64,000 nucleotides of DNA from Paenarthrobacter nitroguajacolicus (GTDB lineage Bacteria > Actinomycetota > Actinomycetes > Actinomycetales > Micrococcaceae). The position numbers and the translations under genes are program-made. The stretch is taken from positions 1 through 64,000 of the forward strand of contig NZ_JAQPPK010000014.1 in NCBI RefSeq assembly GCF_029952445.1, written 5' to 3'. The notes under the pieces were generated by a model, which saw only the letters and a list, made by a program, of their open reading frames with translations, was not told where the DNA came from and ran no database searches. Positions 1 through 10,495 of the stretch are shown piece by piece. The first letter of the stretch is position 1. Every line of letters begins with the position of its first letter.

Positions 1-1
1 C

Positions 2-66
2 ACGAAGGCCTCCTGGGTGTGCAGCGGTTTCTTAGACAGCTCCACTCCACACCGGGAGGCCTTCGT
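2..66. repeat. Inverted repeat at window edge
   Basis: The arms at about 2-21 and 47-66 are inverted copies matching at about 17 of 20 positions; the outer 12 bp (ACGAAGGCCTCC) match perfectly. The 25-nt loop has no evident gene. It lies downstream of the MFS gene and could be a terminator of a gene outside the window or another dispersed palindrome. No second copy was seen in this window. Confidence 0.5.
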
Positions 67-125
67 CATCCCGGAAATCTCACGCCGTGTCCTCACACGG
101 CCTCAACCAATCTCCCTGGGCAGTA

Positions 126-137
126 CACCTAGTTGGG
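126..137. repeat. Half copy of 68-bp palindrome family A
   Basis: The 12 bases CACCTAGTTGGG equal the outer right arm of the 68-bp palindrome family found complete at four other sites. They abut the stop codon of the MFS transporter gene. No left arm is recognisable, so this is a remnant or a chance match; the position right after a stop codon is the same as in two full copies. Confidence 0.4.
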
Positions 138-1490
138 CTAGTCCAGGACTCGTTGCTTCGTTTCGGGAGCGAAGAACGCCATCCACAGCACAGACAACAG
201 GACCAGCCCACCTGCCATCGCGAACGACGTCGCCAGCCCGAACTCAGGCCAGAAGTACGAGGCAAAGACCAACGGCCCAAAGCCCGCGCCAATGCGGGAA
301 AACGTCGATGCCCAGCCAAAGCCCGAGCCACGGAGTTCAGTTGGGTAGAGCTCGGACACGTACGCGTACAGGACCGGGATGGCCACCTGCACCACGAAGC
401 CGAACACCAGCAGCCAGAACATGGCCGCGGACGGCACGTCAACAACGAACGCCACGATCACCAGCGTTAGCGCGGACAAGGGACCGGTGATGGCCAGGAT
501 CCACTTGCGGCCCACGCGCTCCACCAGGACAGCGGCGACCACCACGCCCAAAAGTCCGACGGCGGCCATGCCCGCCGTGGTCACGAACGCCTTGTACTCC
601 TCGAACCCGGCGCCAATCAGAATGCGCGGCATCCAGGTCAGCGACAAGTAGTAGACCAGAAGCACGGAGAAGAAGAGGGCCCACGCGGCGGTGGTGATCT
701 TCCAGTTGAAGGTCCAGATGTTGCGGAGCTGCGCCCATGCACTGCCGGGGGAGAGCCGGGGAGCGGCCTGCGGTTCGGGCAGGCTGTAGGCGCGCGGAGA
801 AGCTCCGGTCGCGTCCACCAGGCCATCAATGACGGCGGCGGCCTCAGCGCGCCGGCCGGCCCGGATCAGGAACAGCGGAGACTCAGGAACGCTTCGCCGC
901 ACCCAGAAAACGAGGAGCGCCGGGATCACCATGATCAGCATGGTGAGCCGCCAGTCGCCGAAGGCAGCAACAAGCCCGGCGGAGATGAACCCACACAGCG
1001 CAGCACCAACAGGCCACCAACCGTCCATGGCCGTGAGCACTTTGCCCCGTTGCTTGCGGGGCGTGAACTCACCCACCAGTGCGTAGTCCACAGGGATGCA
1101 GCCGCCCAGTCCGAAGCCGGCCATGAAACGGAAGATGCAGAACCACACGATGTCCGGCGAGAACGCGCCAAGAACCGTGAAAATGCTGAAGATCAGGAGG
1201 GTAGCTGTGAAGGCCTTCTTACGCCCAATGGTGTCGGCGATGGTGCCCCATGCGAACGCACCCACAGCCATGCCGATCAGGTTCGCCGTGCCGATCCACG
1301 CAGCGTCGGCCGGTTGCAGCGACCAATGCTTGGACAGCAGGGGAATCAGGATGCCGTTGAGGGTGACGTCCCAGGCGTCGAACATGAACCCGAGCCCGCC
1401 GATCAGGAAAATCCTGCCTTGAACCTTCCACCGCCACGGCAGTTCCTGCACTACTTGTTCGCCGCTGGGCACGGCTGTGTATGTATTCAT
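138..1490 (-). CDS. MFS transporter, sugar-porter type
   Basis: A 450-residue permease with about 12 hydrophobic segments. MFS signatures are visible: the loop 2-3 motif GTIADTIGRKKA, and the PESPLFLIRAGR motif after helix 6 typical of sugar and organic-acid porters. The ATG at 1490 is chosen because AGGAGG lies 4 nt upstream; a longer frame from 1508 lacks a ribosome binding site. It follows murQ by 51 bp on the same strand and is probably the last gene of the amino-sugar salvage operon. Its substrate is therefore inferred to be MurNAc, GlcNAc or a related cell-wall sugar, but the family also carries aromatic acids and nicotinate, so substrate is unproven. Confidence 0.85.
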   Translation of the reverse strand: MNTYTAVPSGEQVVQELPWRWKVQGRIFLIGGLGFMFDAWDVTLNGILIPLLSKHWSLQPADAAWIGTANLIGMAVGAFAWGTIADTIGRKKAFTATLLIFSIFTVLGAFSPDIVWFCIFRFMAGFGLGGCIPVDYALVGEFTPRKQRGKVLTAMDGWWPVGAALCGFISAGLVAAFGDWRLTMLIMVIPALLVFWVRRSVPESPLFLIRAGRRAEAAAVIDGLVDATGASPRAYSLPEPQAAPRLSPGSAWAQLRNIWTFNWKITTAAWALFFSVLLVYYLSLTWMPRILIGAGFEEYKAFVTTAGMAAVGLLGVVVAAVLVERVGRKWILAITGPLSALTLVIVAFVVDVPSAAMFWLLVFGFVVQVAIPVLYAYVSELYPTELRGSGFGWASTFSRIGAGFGPLVFASYFWPEFGLATSFAMAGGLVLLSVLWMAFFAPETKQRVLD

Positions 1491-1541
1491 TGGGCCTCCT
1501 GCAAGCAACTTTATGCGCTGCGCACGGCGCGGAAGTCCGCG

Positions 1542-2492
1542 TTACTTCTGGTTCCCGATGGCCCTCCGCAGGAAACCACCGGCTTCTTCAAGCGCGATCT
1601 TGGCCTGACCAGCCTCGATGCCCGTGAGAACCACCAAAATCGCCGCTTTCACGGAGCCACCAACCGAGTCCAATGCCGCAGCCGCTTCCTCGGCAGATAC
1701 ACCGGTTGCGTGCTGAACCGTCCGCTGCGAGCGGGCCACCAACTTCTCGTTCGTAGCACGCAGATCCACCATCAGGTTCCCGTAGGTCTTGCCAAGCTTC
1801 ACCATCACCAGCGTGCTGATCATGTTGAGGACAAGCTTCTGCGCCGTACCCGAATTCAGACGAGTTGAGCCCGCAATGAACTCCGGACCCACCACCACCT
1901 CAATAGCCACGTCCGCCAGATGACTAACGGCCGAGCCCCTGTTGCACGCCAACGACGCCGTGAACGCGCCCTTCTTCCGGGCTTCCTCCAGCGCGCCGAT
2001 CACGTACGGCGTCCTCCCGGAGGCGGTAATACCCACGACGGCGTCGGCTTCCGTCACGTTGACATCGTGAAGGTCGCGCGCGCCGGCGGTTGCGTTGTCT
2101 TCGGCATACTCAACGGGCTTCTGTATCGCGTCCCGGCCCCCGGCGATCAGCCCGACGACGAGGCCCGGCGGGGTGCCGAACGTTGGCGGGCACTCGCTCG
2201 CGTCGAGCACACCCAAACGTCCAGCCGTCCCGGCACCCACGTACAAAAGGCGACCCCCGCGCTGGAGTCGCTCCGCAACGGCGTCGACCGTTTGGACAAT
2301 CGCGGCGCTGGCCGCTTCAACTGCGGCGTGTACTCCTGCACTGTGCGCAAGCATGGCTGCGACCAGTTCCTCCGTGCCCAGGACGTCCAGGTTCTCCAGG
2401 CCCTCCGTGGTGGCTTCGGTCTGCAACCCGGCGAGTTCGGTGCGCAGGCCTGCGAGTTTGTCCGCGTCAGTCGGGCCAGTTTGTTCCGTCAC
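1542..2492 (-). CDS. murQ: N-acetylmuramic acid 6-phosphate etherase MurQ
   Basis: MurQ cleaves the lactyl ether of MurNAc-6-phosphate, giving GlcNAc-6-phosphate and D-lactate in cell-wall recycling. The 316-residue protein has the SIS fold with the family's TLNVLGTEELV-like opening (here NLDVLGTEELVAAM), the sugar-phosphate loop YVGAGTAGRLGVLDASECPP and GITASGRTPYV. The GTG at 2492 is chosen: it gives normal family length and has AGGAAAGG upstream, whereas extending to 2621 adds unrelated residues. The start overlaps the kinase gene upstream by 26 bp, so the two are translationally coupled. No MurR-type RpiR regulator is adjacent. Confidence 0.95.
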   Translation of the reverse strand: MTEQTGPTDADKLAGLRTELAGLQTEATTEGLENLDVLGTEELVAAMLAHSAGVHAAVEAASAAIVQTVDAVAERLQRGGRLLYVGAGTAGRLGVLDASECPPTFGTPPGLVVGLIAGGRDAIQKPVEYAEDNATAGARDLHDVNVTEADAVVGITASGRTPYVIGALEEARKKGAFTASLACNRGSAVSHLADVAIEVVVGPEFIAGSTRLNSGTAQKLVLNMISTLVMVKLGKTYGNLMVDLRATNEKLVARSQRTVQHATGVSAEEAAAALDSVGGSVKAAILVVLTGIEAGQAKIALEEAGGFLRRAIGNQK

Positions 2493-3411
2493 GGTGGATG
2501 TACCTTTCCTGGAGGAGCCCGCGGCGCGTCGCAGCGAGGGCGGCACCGTCCAGGCCGTCGCCCAACGGGGCCACCACCTCAATCCCAGCCGAAGCGAGGG
2601 ACTTCCGCAAGAGCGCGGCAAAGAACTCCGAACCGACCACGCCGCCCAGCAGCGCGACCCGTGGCGTCCCTTGCCCGCCTGCGGACGCGAGCTCCACGGT
2701 GCGGGTCAGGATGCGGCACGCCTCGCCGATGATGTCACGGGCGACGGCGTCACCGGCCTCCGCTGCCTGCAGAACCAGCGGCGCGAACCTGGCCATGGCC
2801 CGGTACGGGTTTTCCTGTTCGGCCAGCCAACCCGGGAGTAGCTCCGGCGACTCAACCAAGGCCCCGGCCGCGACCGACATCGATGTGGAGGGGCCGCCGT
2901 CGTGCGCCTGAAGAACTGCCTGGAGTCCCTGCTGGCCTATCCAACGGCCGCTGCCGCGATCACCAAGGTAGGGACCCCAGCCGTCGGCCCGGTGCAGAAC
3001 CCCGGCTTCATCGAATCTGAAGGCGACCGCGCCGGTGCCCACGATCAACGTGGTGCCGGGAGCGCCTTGGAGGGCGCCAAGTTGGGCGGCCGTGGCGTCG
3101 GACAGGACAGCCGCGGGCACCCCGAACCTTTGCGAGAGCATCATGGCCAGCTCGCGTGATTTTTCCGCGGAAGCTTCCACCCCCGCCACGGCAGCGCCGA
3201 TCCCCGTCAGGGTACTGACCGGCAGCCCCGGCGGCAGCATGGACAGGGTTTCCATCAGAAGCTCGAAGGCGGCTACGGGACCGTTTTCAACGTGCACCCC
3301 GGGGAATCCGTGGTGGTCGGCGGCACCCAGTAGCCCGTCACCGCTGCGCAGCTCCACCCGGCATCGGCTCTTCCCAATATCGGCGACAAGAATGACCTCG
3401 GTGGATTCCAT
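2467..3411 (-). CDS. BadF/BadG-type N-acetylglucosamine/MurNAc kinase
   Basis: A 314-residue ASKHA-fold kinase. The first phosphate loop appears as ILVADIGKSRCRVEL near residue 7, the second as TTLIVGTGAVAFRF near 120, followed by GDRGSGRWIGQQGL, which is characteristic of the BadF/BadG/BcrA/BcrD group that includes N-acetylglucosamine kinase. Overlap with murQ and linkage to a permease argue that it phosphorylates an incoming amino sugar (GlcNAc or MurNAc) to feed murQ. The first phosphate loop reads GKS where GGT is usual, so substrate or activity may differ slightly. Its ATG at 3411 has only a weak ribosome binding site. It is the first gene of the three-gene operon. Confidence 0.85.
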   Translation of the reverse strand: MESTEVILVADIGKSRCRVELRSGDGLLGAADHHGFPGVHVENGPVAAFELLMETLSMLPPGLPVSTLTGIGAAVAGVEASAEKSRELAMMLSQRFGVPAAVLSDATAAQLGALQGAPGTTLIVGTGAVAFRFDEAGVLHRADGWGPYLGDRGSGRWIGQQGLQAVLQAHDGGPSTSMSVAAGALVESPELLPGWLAEQENPYRAMARFAPLVLQAAEAGDAVARDIIGEACRILTRTVELASAGGQGTPRVALLGGVVGSEFFAALLRKSLASAGIEVVAPLGDGLDGAALAATRRGLLQERYIHRDGTNWPD

Positions 3412-3424
3412 GAAGCAACCCTAT

Positions 3425-3485
3425 GTTGCGGGGCCTGCTCTGCGTGGTTAGGCGTGGGTTTACCGCGTAGAGCGGGCCTCGCAAC
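3425..3485. repeat. Family B GC-rich palindrome, copy 1
   Basis: Inverted arms of 20 bp (3425-3444 and 3466-3485) share the arm consensus GCGAGGCCCGCTCTGCG with three mismatches between arms. It lies between the kinase start and the DUF559-type gene. Confidence 0.8.
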
Positions 3486-3498
3486 GGGCGCCTACCCC

Positions 3499-3559
3499 GT
3501 TGTGAGGCCCGCTCTACGCCCTATTCGTCCACAACGAAACGCAGACCGGGCCTCACAAC
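3499..3559. repeat. Family B GC-rich palindrome, copy 2
   Basis: A second copy only 13 bp after copy 1. Arms 3499-3518 and 3540-3559 are inverted with two mismatches in 20. The total length of 61 bp equals that of copy 1, so the two behave as a tandem pair. Confidence 0.8.
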
Positions 3560-3614
3560 GCCTGTGGAGGAGAAGTCCCCGCCCCTCATCGGCGCGATTT
3601 CTGTGGATAACTGA

Positions 3615-4577
3615 ATGCGGACCATCGTTTCCCGCGAGCATTGTTCAATGCGGAAACCTAACCCTTTGCCGGTAAACGTTGACCCCCGGGGCTTCCTGGT
3701 CGCTGAGGCCTATGCCGCTGGAGTGCCTCGTTGGCGGCTCCAGGCCAGTGAGCTCGTGACCCCCAGTCGTGGTATTCGACTGGCCAAGGCGGGGGAACGC
3801 GATCTTGCCATCGTGGCGCGGCTGCACACCGCTGTGACTCCGAGATGCGCAGTCAGCCACATCACGGCAGCACTCCTTTGGTCAATCCCGCTCCCGATGT
3901 ACCTGGAGGACGAGGGGGCAGCAGGGCCGATCCACGTCACTCGCCGGCACGAGATCGGTCGCGTGAAGCGTCGCGGCGTCGTCGGACATCGGGCGCCGCT
4001 CCTGGCCAGGGATGTTCGGGTGGTGAATGGAGTCCAACTCACCTCGCCGGAATGGACTTGGGTGGACCTGGCACGGCACCTTGGGAGGTCATCGCTCGTA
4101 GCGGCCGGGGACGCCCTACTTAAACGTAAGGATCCGCTCACCTCAATTGAAGCCATTCAAGAAGTCATCGACCGCCGTCCAAAGGTCAAAGGTATCCAGA
4201 TGGCGCGCGCCATCCTTCCTCTGCTACGAGCCGGTGTCGACTCGCCCCAGGAGTCACGCTTGCGTTTGAAGATTCTCGACGCCGGTTTCCCGGAGCCTGC
4301 CGTAACGCAGCCGGTCTTCGACGATCACGGTAACTACATTTCGACTCCTGACCTGCAATACAAGGAGTACAAGATTGCCCTCGAATACGAAGGTGACCAC
4401 CACCGATCAGACCCGGTCCAGTGGGGCAAGGACATTGAACGCGACGACCGGCTGCGGGCGTTGGGGTGGACCGTGCTCCGCTTCACGGACGTCCAGATGA
4501 AGGGCGGCTGGGGCCACGCTGAAAAAAAGATCCAGGACGCTCTGCTGTCCCGCGGCTGGCGGCGCCTGCCTTCGTGA
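3615..4577 (+). CDS. DUF559/Vsr-like endonuclease-domain protein
   Basis: A 320-residue protein with two parts. The N-terminal ~190 residues resemble the AbiEi-like helix-turn-helix module of actinobacterial DUF559 proteins (RGFLVAEAYAAGVPRWRLQA; later AVSHITAALLW). The C-terminal ~90 residues look like a very-short-patch-repair type nuclease fold: DLQYKEYKIALEYEGDHH near 245-262, then DDRLRALGWTVLRFT. The acidic D, E and H residues fit a restriction-type active site. Function is unknown; DNA repair, antitoxin-like or repeat-linked roles are possible. The start may instead be the ATG at 3648; neither has a clear ribosome binding site. Family-B repeats lie on both sides. Confidence 0.75.
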   Translation: MRTIVSREHCSMRKPNPLPVNVDPRGFLVAEAYAAGVPRWRLQASELVTPSRGIRLAKAGERDLAIVARLHTAVTPRCAVSHITAALLWSIPLPMYLEDEGAAGPIHVTRRHEIGRVKRRGVVGHRAPLLARDVRVVNGVQLTSPEWTWVDLARHLGRSSLVAAGDALLKRKDPLTSIEAIQEVIDRRPKVKGIQMARAILPLLRAGVDSPQESRLRLKILDAGFPEPAVTQPVFDDHGNYISTPDLQYKEYKIALEYEGDHHRSDPVQWGKDIERDDRLRALGWTVLRFTDVQMKGGWGHAEKKIQDALLSRGWRRLPS

Positions 4578-5070
4578 GTCGGGTTGCTTGCGCAGAGTGG
4601 GCCTCGCAAGGGTGGGGGTGGATTTGTGGGGCCTGGTTTGCGTGGCAAACCCAGGAGGTGGAGCGCAGAGCGGGCCTCGCAAGGGTGGGGGTGGATTTGT
4701 GGGGCCTGCTTTGCGTGCCAAACCTAGGAGGTGGAGCGCTGAGTGGGCCTCGCAAGGGTGGGGGTGGATTTGTGGGGCCCGGTTTGCGTGGTTCGTTGGG
4801 GGTATGACACGCAGAGTGGGCCTTGCAAGGGTGGGGGTGGATTTGTGGGGCCTGGTTTGCGTGGTTCGTTGGGGGTATGACACGCAGAGTGGGCCTCGCA
4901 AGGGTGGGGGTGGATTTGTGGGGCCTGCTTTGCGTGGTTCGTTGGGGGTATGACACGCAGAGCGGGCCTCGCAACGCAGAATGACGCAAAACGAGCCCGC
5001 CAACGAAACACGATAAACTCTCCGTATCCCACCACCCGCGACATTTACGCGAACTAAGACGGAGACTTTT
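4578..5070. other. Gene-free stretch upstream of purH
   Basis: This 493-bp gap is mostly filled by the 73-bp tandem array (4591-4975). The last ~90 bp hold the purH promoter region, which is more AT-rich (around GATAAACTCT), and the ribosome binding site GGAG at 5061. Long open frames on both strands here are a consequence of the 73-bp periodicity combined with high GC and do not look like genes. Confidence 0.7.
4591..4975. repeat. 73-bp tandem array, five units, related to family B
   Basis: Units begin at 4591, 4664, 4737, 4810 and 4883, with a partial sixth from 4956 to 4975; the spacing is exactly 73 bp each time. Every unit starts CGCAGAG(T/C)GGGCCTCGCAA, continues with GGGTGGGGGTGGATTTGTGG, and ends in one of two linkers: CAAACC(C/T)AGGAGGTGGAG in units 1-2, or TTCGTTGGGGGTATGACA in units 3-5. 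The unit start and the GGGGCCTGGTTTGCG segment form an imperfect inverted pair like the family-B palindromes. The array is G-rich on the plus strand. It sits between the nuclease gene and purH. Confidence 0.9.
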
Positions 5071-6741
5071 GTGAGCTTGACGCAGCTTGACCGTGTTCCC
5101 ATCCGCCGTGCACTGATCTCGGTTTACGACAAGACGGGACTGGAGGAGCTCGCGAGGGGCCTGCACGCAGCCGGCGTCGCCATCGTTTCCACCGGCTCCA
5201 CTGCCAAGAAGATCGCCGCCGCAGGCATCCCGGTCAAGGAAGTCGAAGAAGTCACCGGCTCCCCGGAAATGCTGGACGGCCGCGTCAAGACGCTGCACCC
5301 GCGCGTGCACGGCGGCATCCTCGCTGACCGCCGCGTGGAAGCCCACATGGAGACGCTCGCCGGCATGGAGATCGAAACGTTCGACCTCGTGGTGGTGAAC
5401 CTCTACCCGTTCGTCGAGACCGTGAAGTCCGGCGCAGCGCAGGACGACGTCGTTGAGCAGATCGACATCGGAGGCCCCGCGATGGTGCGCTCGGCCGCGA
5501 AGAACCACGCCGCCGTCGCGATCGTCACGGACCCCAACTTCTACGGAGCCGTAGTCGACGCCGCTGCGCACGGCGGTTTCGACTTGAACACCCGCCGCCG
5601 CCTGGCTGCGAAGGCCTTCGCCCACACGGCCAGCTACGACAATGCGGTTGCTTCCTGGACCGCCAGCCAGTTCCTGGACGAAGACGGCGACGGCGTCATC
5701 GACTGGCCCGCCTATGCCGGCCTTGCCTTGGAGCGCTCCGAGGTCCTCCGCTACGGCGAAAACCCGCACCAGCAGGCCGCGCTTTACGTGGACAAGGCAG
5801 CTCCGGCGGGCATCGCCCAGGCCGACCAGCTGCACGGCAAGGCCATGAGCTACAACAACTTCGTCGACGCCGATGCCGCCCTCCGCGCTGCGTTCGACTT
5901 CGCCGAGCCCGCCGTTGCAGTGGTCAAGCACGCGAACCCGTGCGGCGTTGCCGTCGGTTCCGCTGATGCCGCAGACCCGATCGCCGACGCCCACGCCAAG
6001 GCCCACGCCTGCGACCCCGTCTCCGCTTTTGGCGGCGTCATCGCAGCCAACCGCACCGTCACCGCAGGCATGGCCCGCACGGTCGCCGACATCTTCACCG
6101 AGGTCGTTATCGCACCGGACTTCGAACCCGAAGCCGTGGAGATCCTCTCCAAGAAGAAGAACATCCGCCTCCTCGCCCTTCCCGAGGGCTACGGCCGCTA
6201 CCCGTCCGAGATGCGCCAGGTGTCCGGTGGCGTTTTGGTCCAGATGAGCGACAAGGTGGACGCCGACGGCGACAACCCCGCCAACTGGACCCTCGCCGCC
6301 GGCGAAGCCGCTGACGAAGCCACGCTCGCGGACCTCGCTTTCGCCTGGACCGCTTGCCGTGCAGCCAAGTCCAACGCCATCCTGATCGCCAACCATGGTG
6401 CTGCCGTGGGCATCGGCATGGGCCAGGTCAACCGCCTGGATTCCTGCCGCCTCGCCGTCGAGCGCGCCAACACGCTGGGCGTCCAGGTGGAGTCCGACGT
6501 CGATGGCGCCGGCGGTGCCTCGAACGCCAGCGGTGCCAACGCACCCGAGCGCGCACGTGGTGCGGTTGCGGCTTCGGATGCGTTCTTCCCGTTCGCTGAC
6601 GGCCTGCAGATCCTGATCGACGCCGGTGTCCGCGCCGTGGTCCAGCCGGGCGGATCGGTCCGCGACGAGGAAGTCATCGCCGCGGCCAACGCTGCCGGCA
6701 TCACGATGTACTTCACGGGCGCACGCCACTTCTTCCACTAA
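5071..6741 (+). CDS. purH: Bifunctional AICAR transformylase/IMP cyclohydrolase PurH
   Basis: PurH catalyses the last two steps of purine synthesis: formylation of AICAR with 10-formyl-THF, then ring closure to IMP. The 556-residue protein has the N-terminal MGS-like cyclohydrolase domain ([14 protein letters not shown], residues 40-53; [16 protein letters not shown], 67-82) and the C-terminal transformylase domain with the catalytic Lys-His pair at 286-287 in [14 protein letters not shown]. Start is GTG at 5071 with GGAG 6 nt upstream. It stands alone, without purN directly upstream, but its formyl donor links it to purU, glyA and folD elsewhere in the window. Confidence 0.97.
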   Translation: MSLTQLDRVPIRRALISVYDKTGLEELARGLHAAGVAIVSTGSTAKKIAAAGIPVKEVEEVTGSPEMLDGRVKTLHPRVHGGILADRRVEAHMETLAGMEIETFDLVVVNLYPFVETVKSGAAQDDVVEQIDIGGPAMVRSAAKNHAAVAIVTDPNFYGAVVDAAAHGGFDLNTRRRLAAKAFAHTASYDNAVASWTASQFLDEDGDGVIDWPAYAGLALERSEVLRYGENPHQQAALYVDKAAPAGIAQADQLHGKAMSYNNFVDADAALRAAFDFAEPAVAVVKHANPCGVAVGSADAADPIADAHAKAHACDPVSAFGGVIAANRTVTAGMARTVADIFTEVVIAPDFEPEAVEILSKKKNIRLLALPEGYGRYPSEMRQVSGGVLVQMSDKVDADGDNPANWTLAAGEAADEATLADLAFAWTACRAAKSNAILIANHGAAVGIGMGQVNRLDSCRLAVERANTLGVQVESDVDGAGGASNASGANAPERARGAVAASDAFFPFADGLQILIDAGVRAVVQPGGSVRDEEVIAAANAAGITMYFTGARHFFH

Positions 6742-6778
6742 GAAGAGGCGCGGCCCGAAAGGGCCTACCCCCAACGCA

Positions 6779-6813
6779 ACGGCGGCCGCCCCCGGAGAGG
6801 GGAGGGCCGCCGT
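6779..6813. terminator. Hairpin between convergent purH and protease genes
   Basis: ACGGCGGCC (6779-6787) pairs with GGCCGCCGT (6805-6813). The hairpin lies between the convergent stops at 6741 and 6865 and could serve both. No strong T-run follows on either side. Confidence 0.6.
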
Positions 6814-6864
6814 CGTCGTTCAAGTGCACGTACTTAACAGGGACGTGCTGGAAAAGCAGGACCG

Positions 6865-7866
6865 TTACGAAGCCGCCGCGGTGTTGTAGGTGGACTGGAT
6901 CACGGTGCCCCAGTAAGGGCCGTACATGGTGGTTGAGTTGCTGCCGTAGCCGTAGGAGTTGATCGAGTTCTGGTAACCGGTGGAGCTGTTGCCGATGAAC
7001 CACGGACCGCCCGAGGACCCACCGGTCATGTTGCACGGGATGCCCTGGGTGGCGAACTGCGGGTTGTAGGGGTCGTTGGTGGCGGTGCCGGAGCAGCTCT
7101 TCAGGGATTCGCCGTTGAACGGGGAGGCTGCCGGGTAGCCGAAGGACTTGTAGCTCAGGCCGCGGGCGGCGTTGAACTGGACGCCGGAGGAGCCCACGAC
7201 GTCGGCGAGCTTCTGGCCGTTGAGGGTGTTCATGACGGCGAAGGCGGTGTCGTACTGCATGTTGCCGTTGGAAGCCCACTGGCTGGGGGAGTACAGCGCC
7301 TTTGCCGTCCACTTCCCGTAGGGTGCTGCGCCGTTGAGGTAGGCAGGCACGAAGACGAAATTGGTGGCGTAGGCGCCGGGGCCTTCATTGACGCAGTGGC
7401 CTGCGGTGGACACTGTGCTCTTGTTGGCCGCTGTCACGGAGTTGCCCGAGCAGACGTAGTTGGAGCCGCCCAAGGTGAAGAAGATCTTGCCGATGTGCTT
7501 GACCGGCGTTTCGCTCTGGTTGACCTTCCGGTTGATGGCCGTGGAGTCGGTGGCCGCAGGCTGGCCCGCGATGCTGCTGGTGGCGCCCGGGGCTTCGGTC
7601 GCGGGGGCTTTGCCGAGGTTGAGGAGCTGCCCGCGTTCCAGCGCCTTGGCACCGAGGATGTCGCCGGACTTGGCATTCTTCATGCGTTCCGGGGTCCAGT
7701 AGTCTGCAGCGCCGGCGTCGGAAACTGCATGGCTGCTGACCGCTGCGCCGGACGTGTCCGCGTCCTTTGACGGTGCTGCGTTGGCGCTGGTGGTTCCAAC
7801 CAGCGCCAGGATTGCGGCAGCGGACAGACTCAGCAGGCTTGTGGCCAGGGTCTTGGTTTTTGTCAC
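6865..7866 (-). CDS. Secreted trypsin-like serine protease
   Basis: A 333-residue exported protein. A signal peptide of about 30 residues ends in SANA|AP, followed by a ~90-residue propeptide-like region. The chymotrypsin-fold triad is visible: His157 in STAGHC, Asp206 in QYDTAFA and Ser285 in TGGSSGGP. Cysteines at 139 and 158, and at 258 and 278, are placed to form disulfides. The start is GTG at 7866, with TAGGAA just upstream. It is a single gene facing purH and divergent from icd. Family members of this type are extracellular glutamyl-endopeptidase-like enzymes; specificity cannot be read here. Confidence 0.9.
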   Translation of the reverse strand: MTKTKTLATSLLSLSAAAILALVGTTSANAAPSKDADTSGAAVSSHAVSDAGAADYWTPERMKNAKSGDILGAKALERGQLLNLGKAPATEAPGATSSIAGQPAATDSTAINRKVNQSETPVKHIGKIFFTLGGSNYVCSGNSVTAANKSTVSTAGHCVNEGPGAYATNFVFVPAYLNGAAPYGKWTAKALYSPSQWASNGNMQYDTAFAVMNTLNGQKLADVVGSSGVQFNAARGLSYKSFGYPAASPFNGESLKSCSGTATNDPYNPQFATQGIPCNMTGGSSGGPWFIGNSSTGYQNSINSYGYGSNSTTMYGPYWGTVIQSTYNTAAAS

Positions 7867-10437
<2,571 letters not shown>

Positions 10438-10444
10438 CCACGGC

Positions 10445-10483
10445 AAAGAGTCCCCGCAAGCATTGTGCTTGCGGGGACTCTTT
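10445..10483. terminator. Bidirectional terminator after icd
   Basis: A perfect 18-bp inverted repeat, AAAGAGTCCCCGCAAGCA (10445-10462) and its complement at 10466-10483, with a 3-nt loop. A/T tracts on both sides suit termination of icd and of the opposing flavoenzyme gene ending at 10496. Confidence 0.9.
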
Positions 10484-10495
10484 CATTCGTGGCTC

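Noticed and set aside
4591-4975. CRISPR array
   Set aside because: Units are contiguous 73-mers without unique spacers, linkers are shared among units, and no cas gene is near.
4483-6774. A 763-codon open frame on the minus strand across purH and the 73-bp array
   Set aside because: It lies opposite purH, whose protein is unmistakable. The repeat-derived part and Gly/Val-rich translation have no domain pattern; high GC keeps the antisense frame open.
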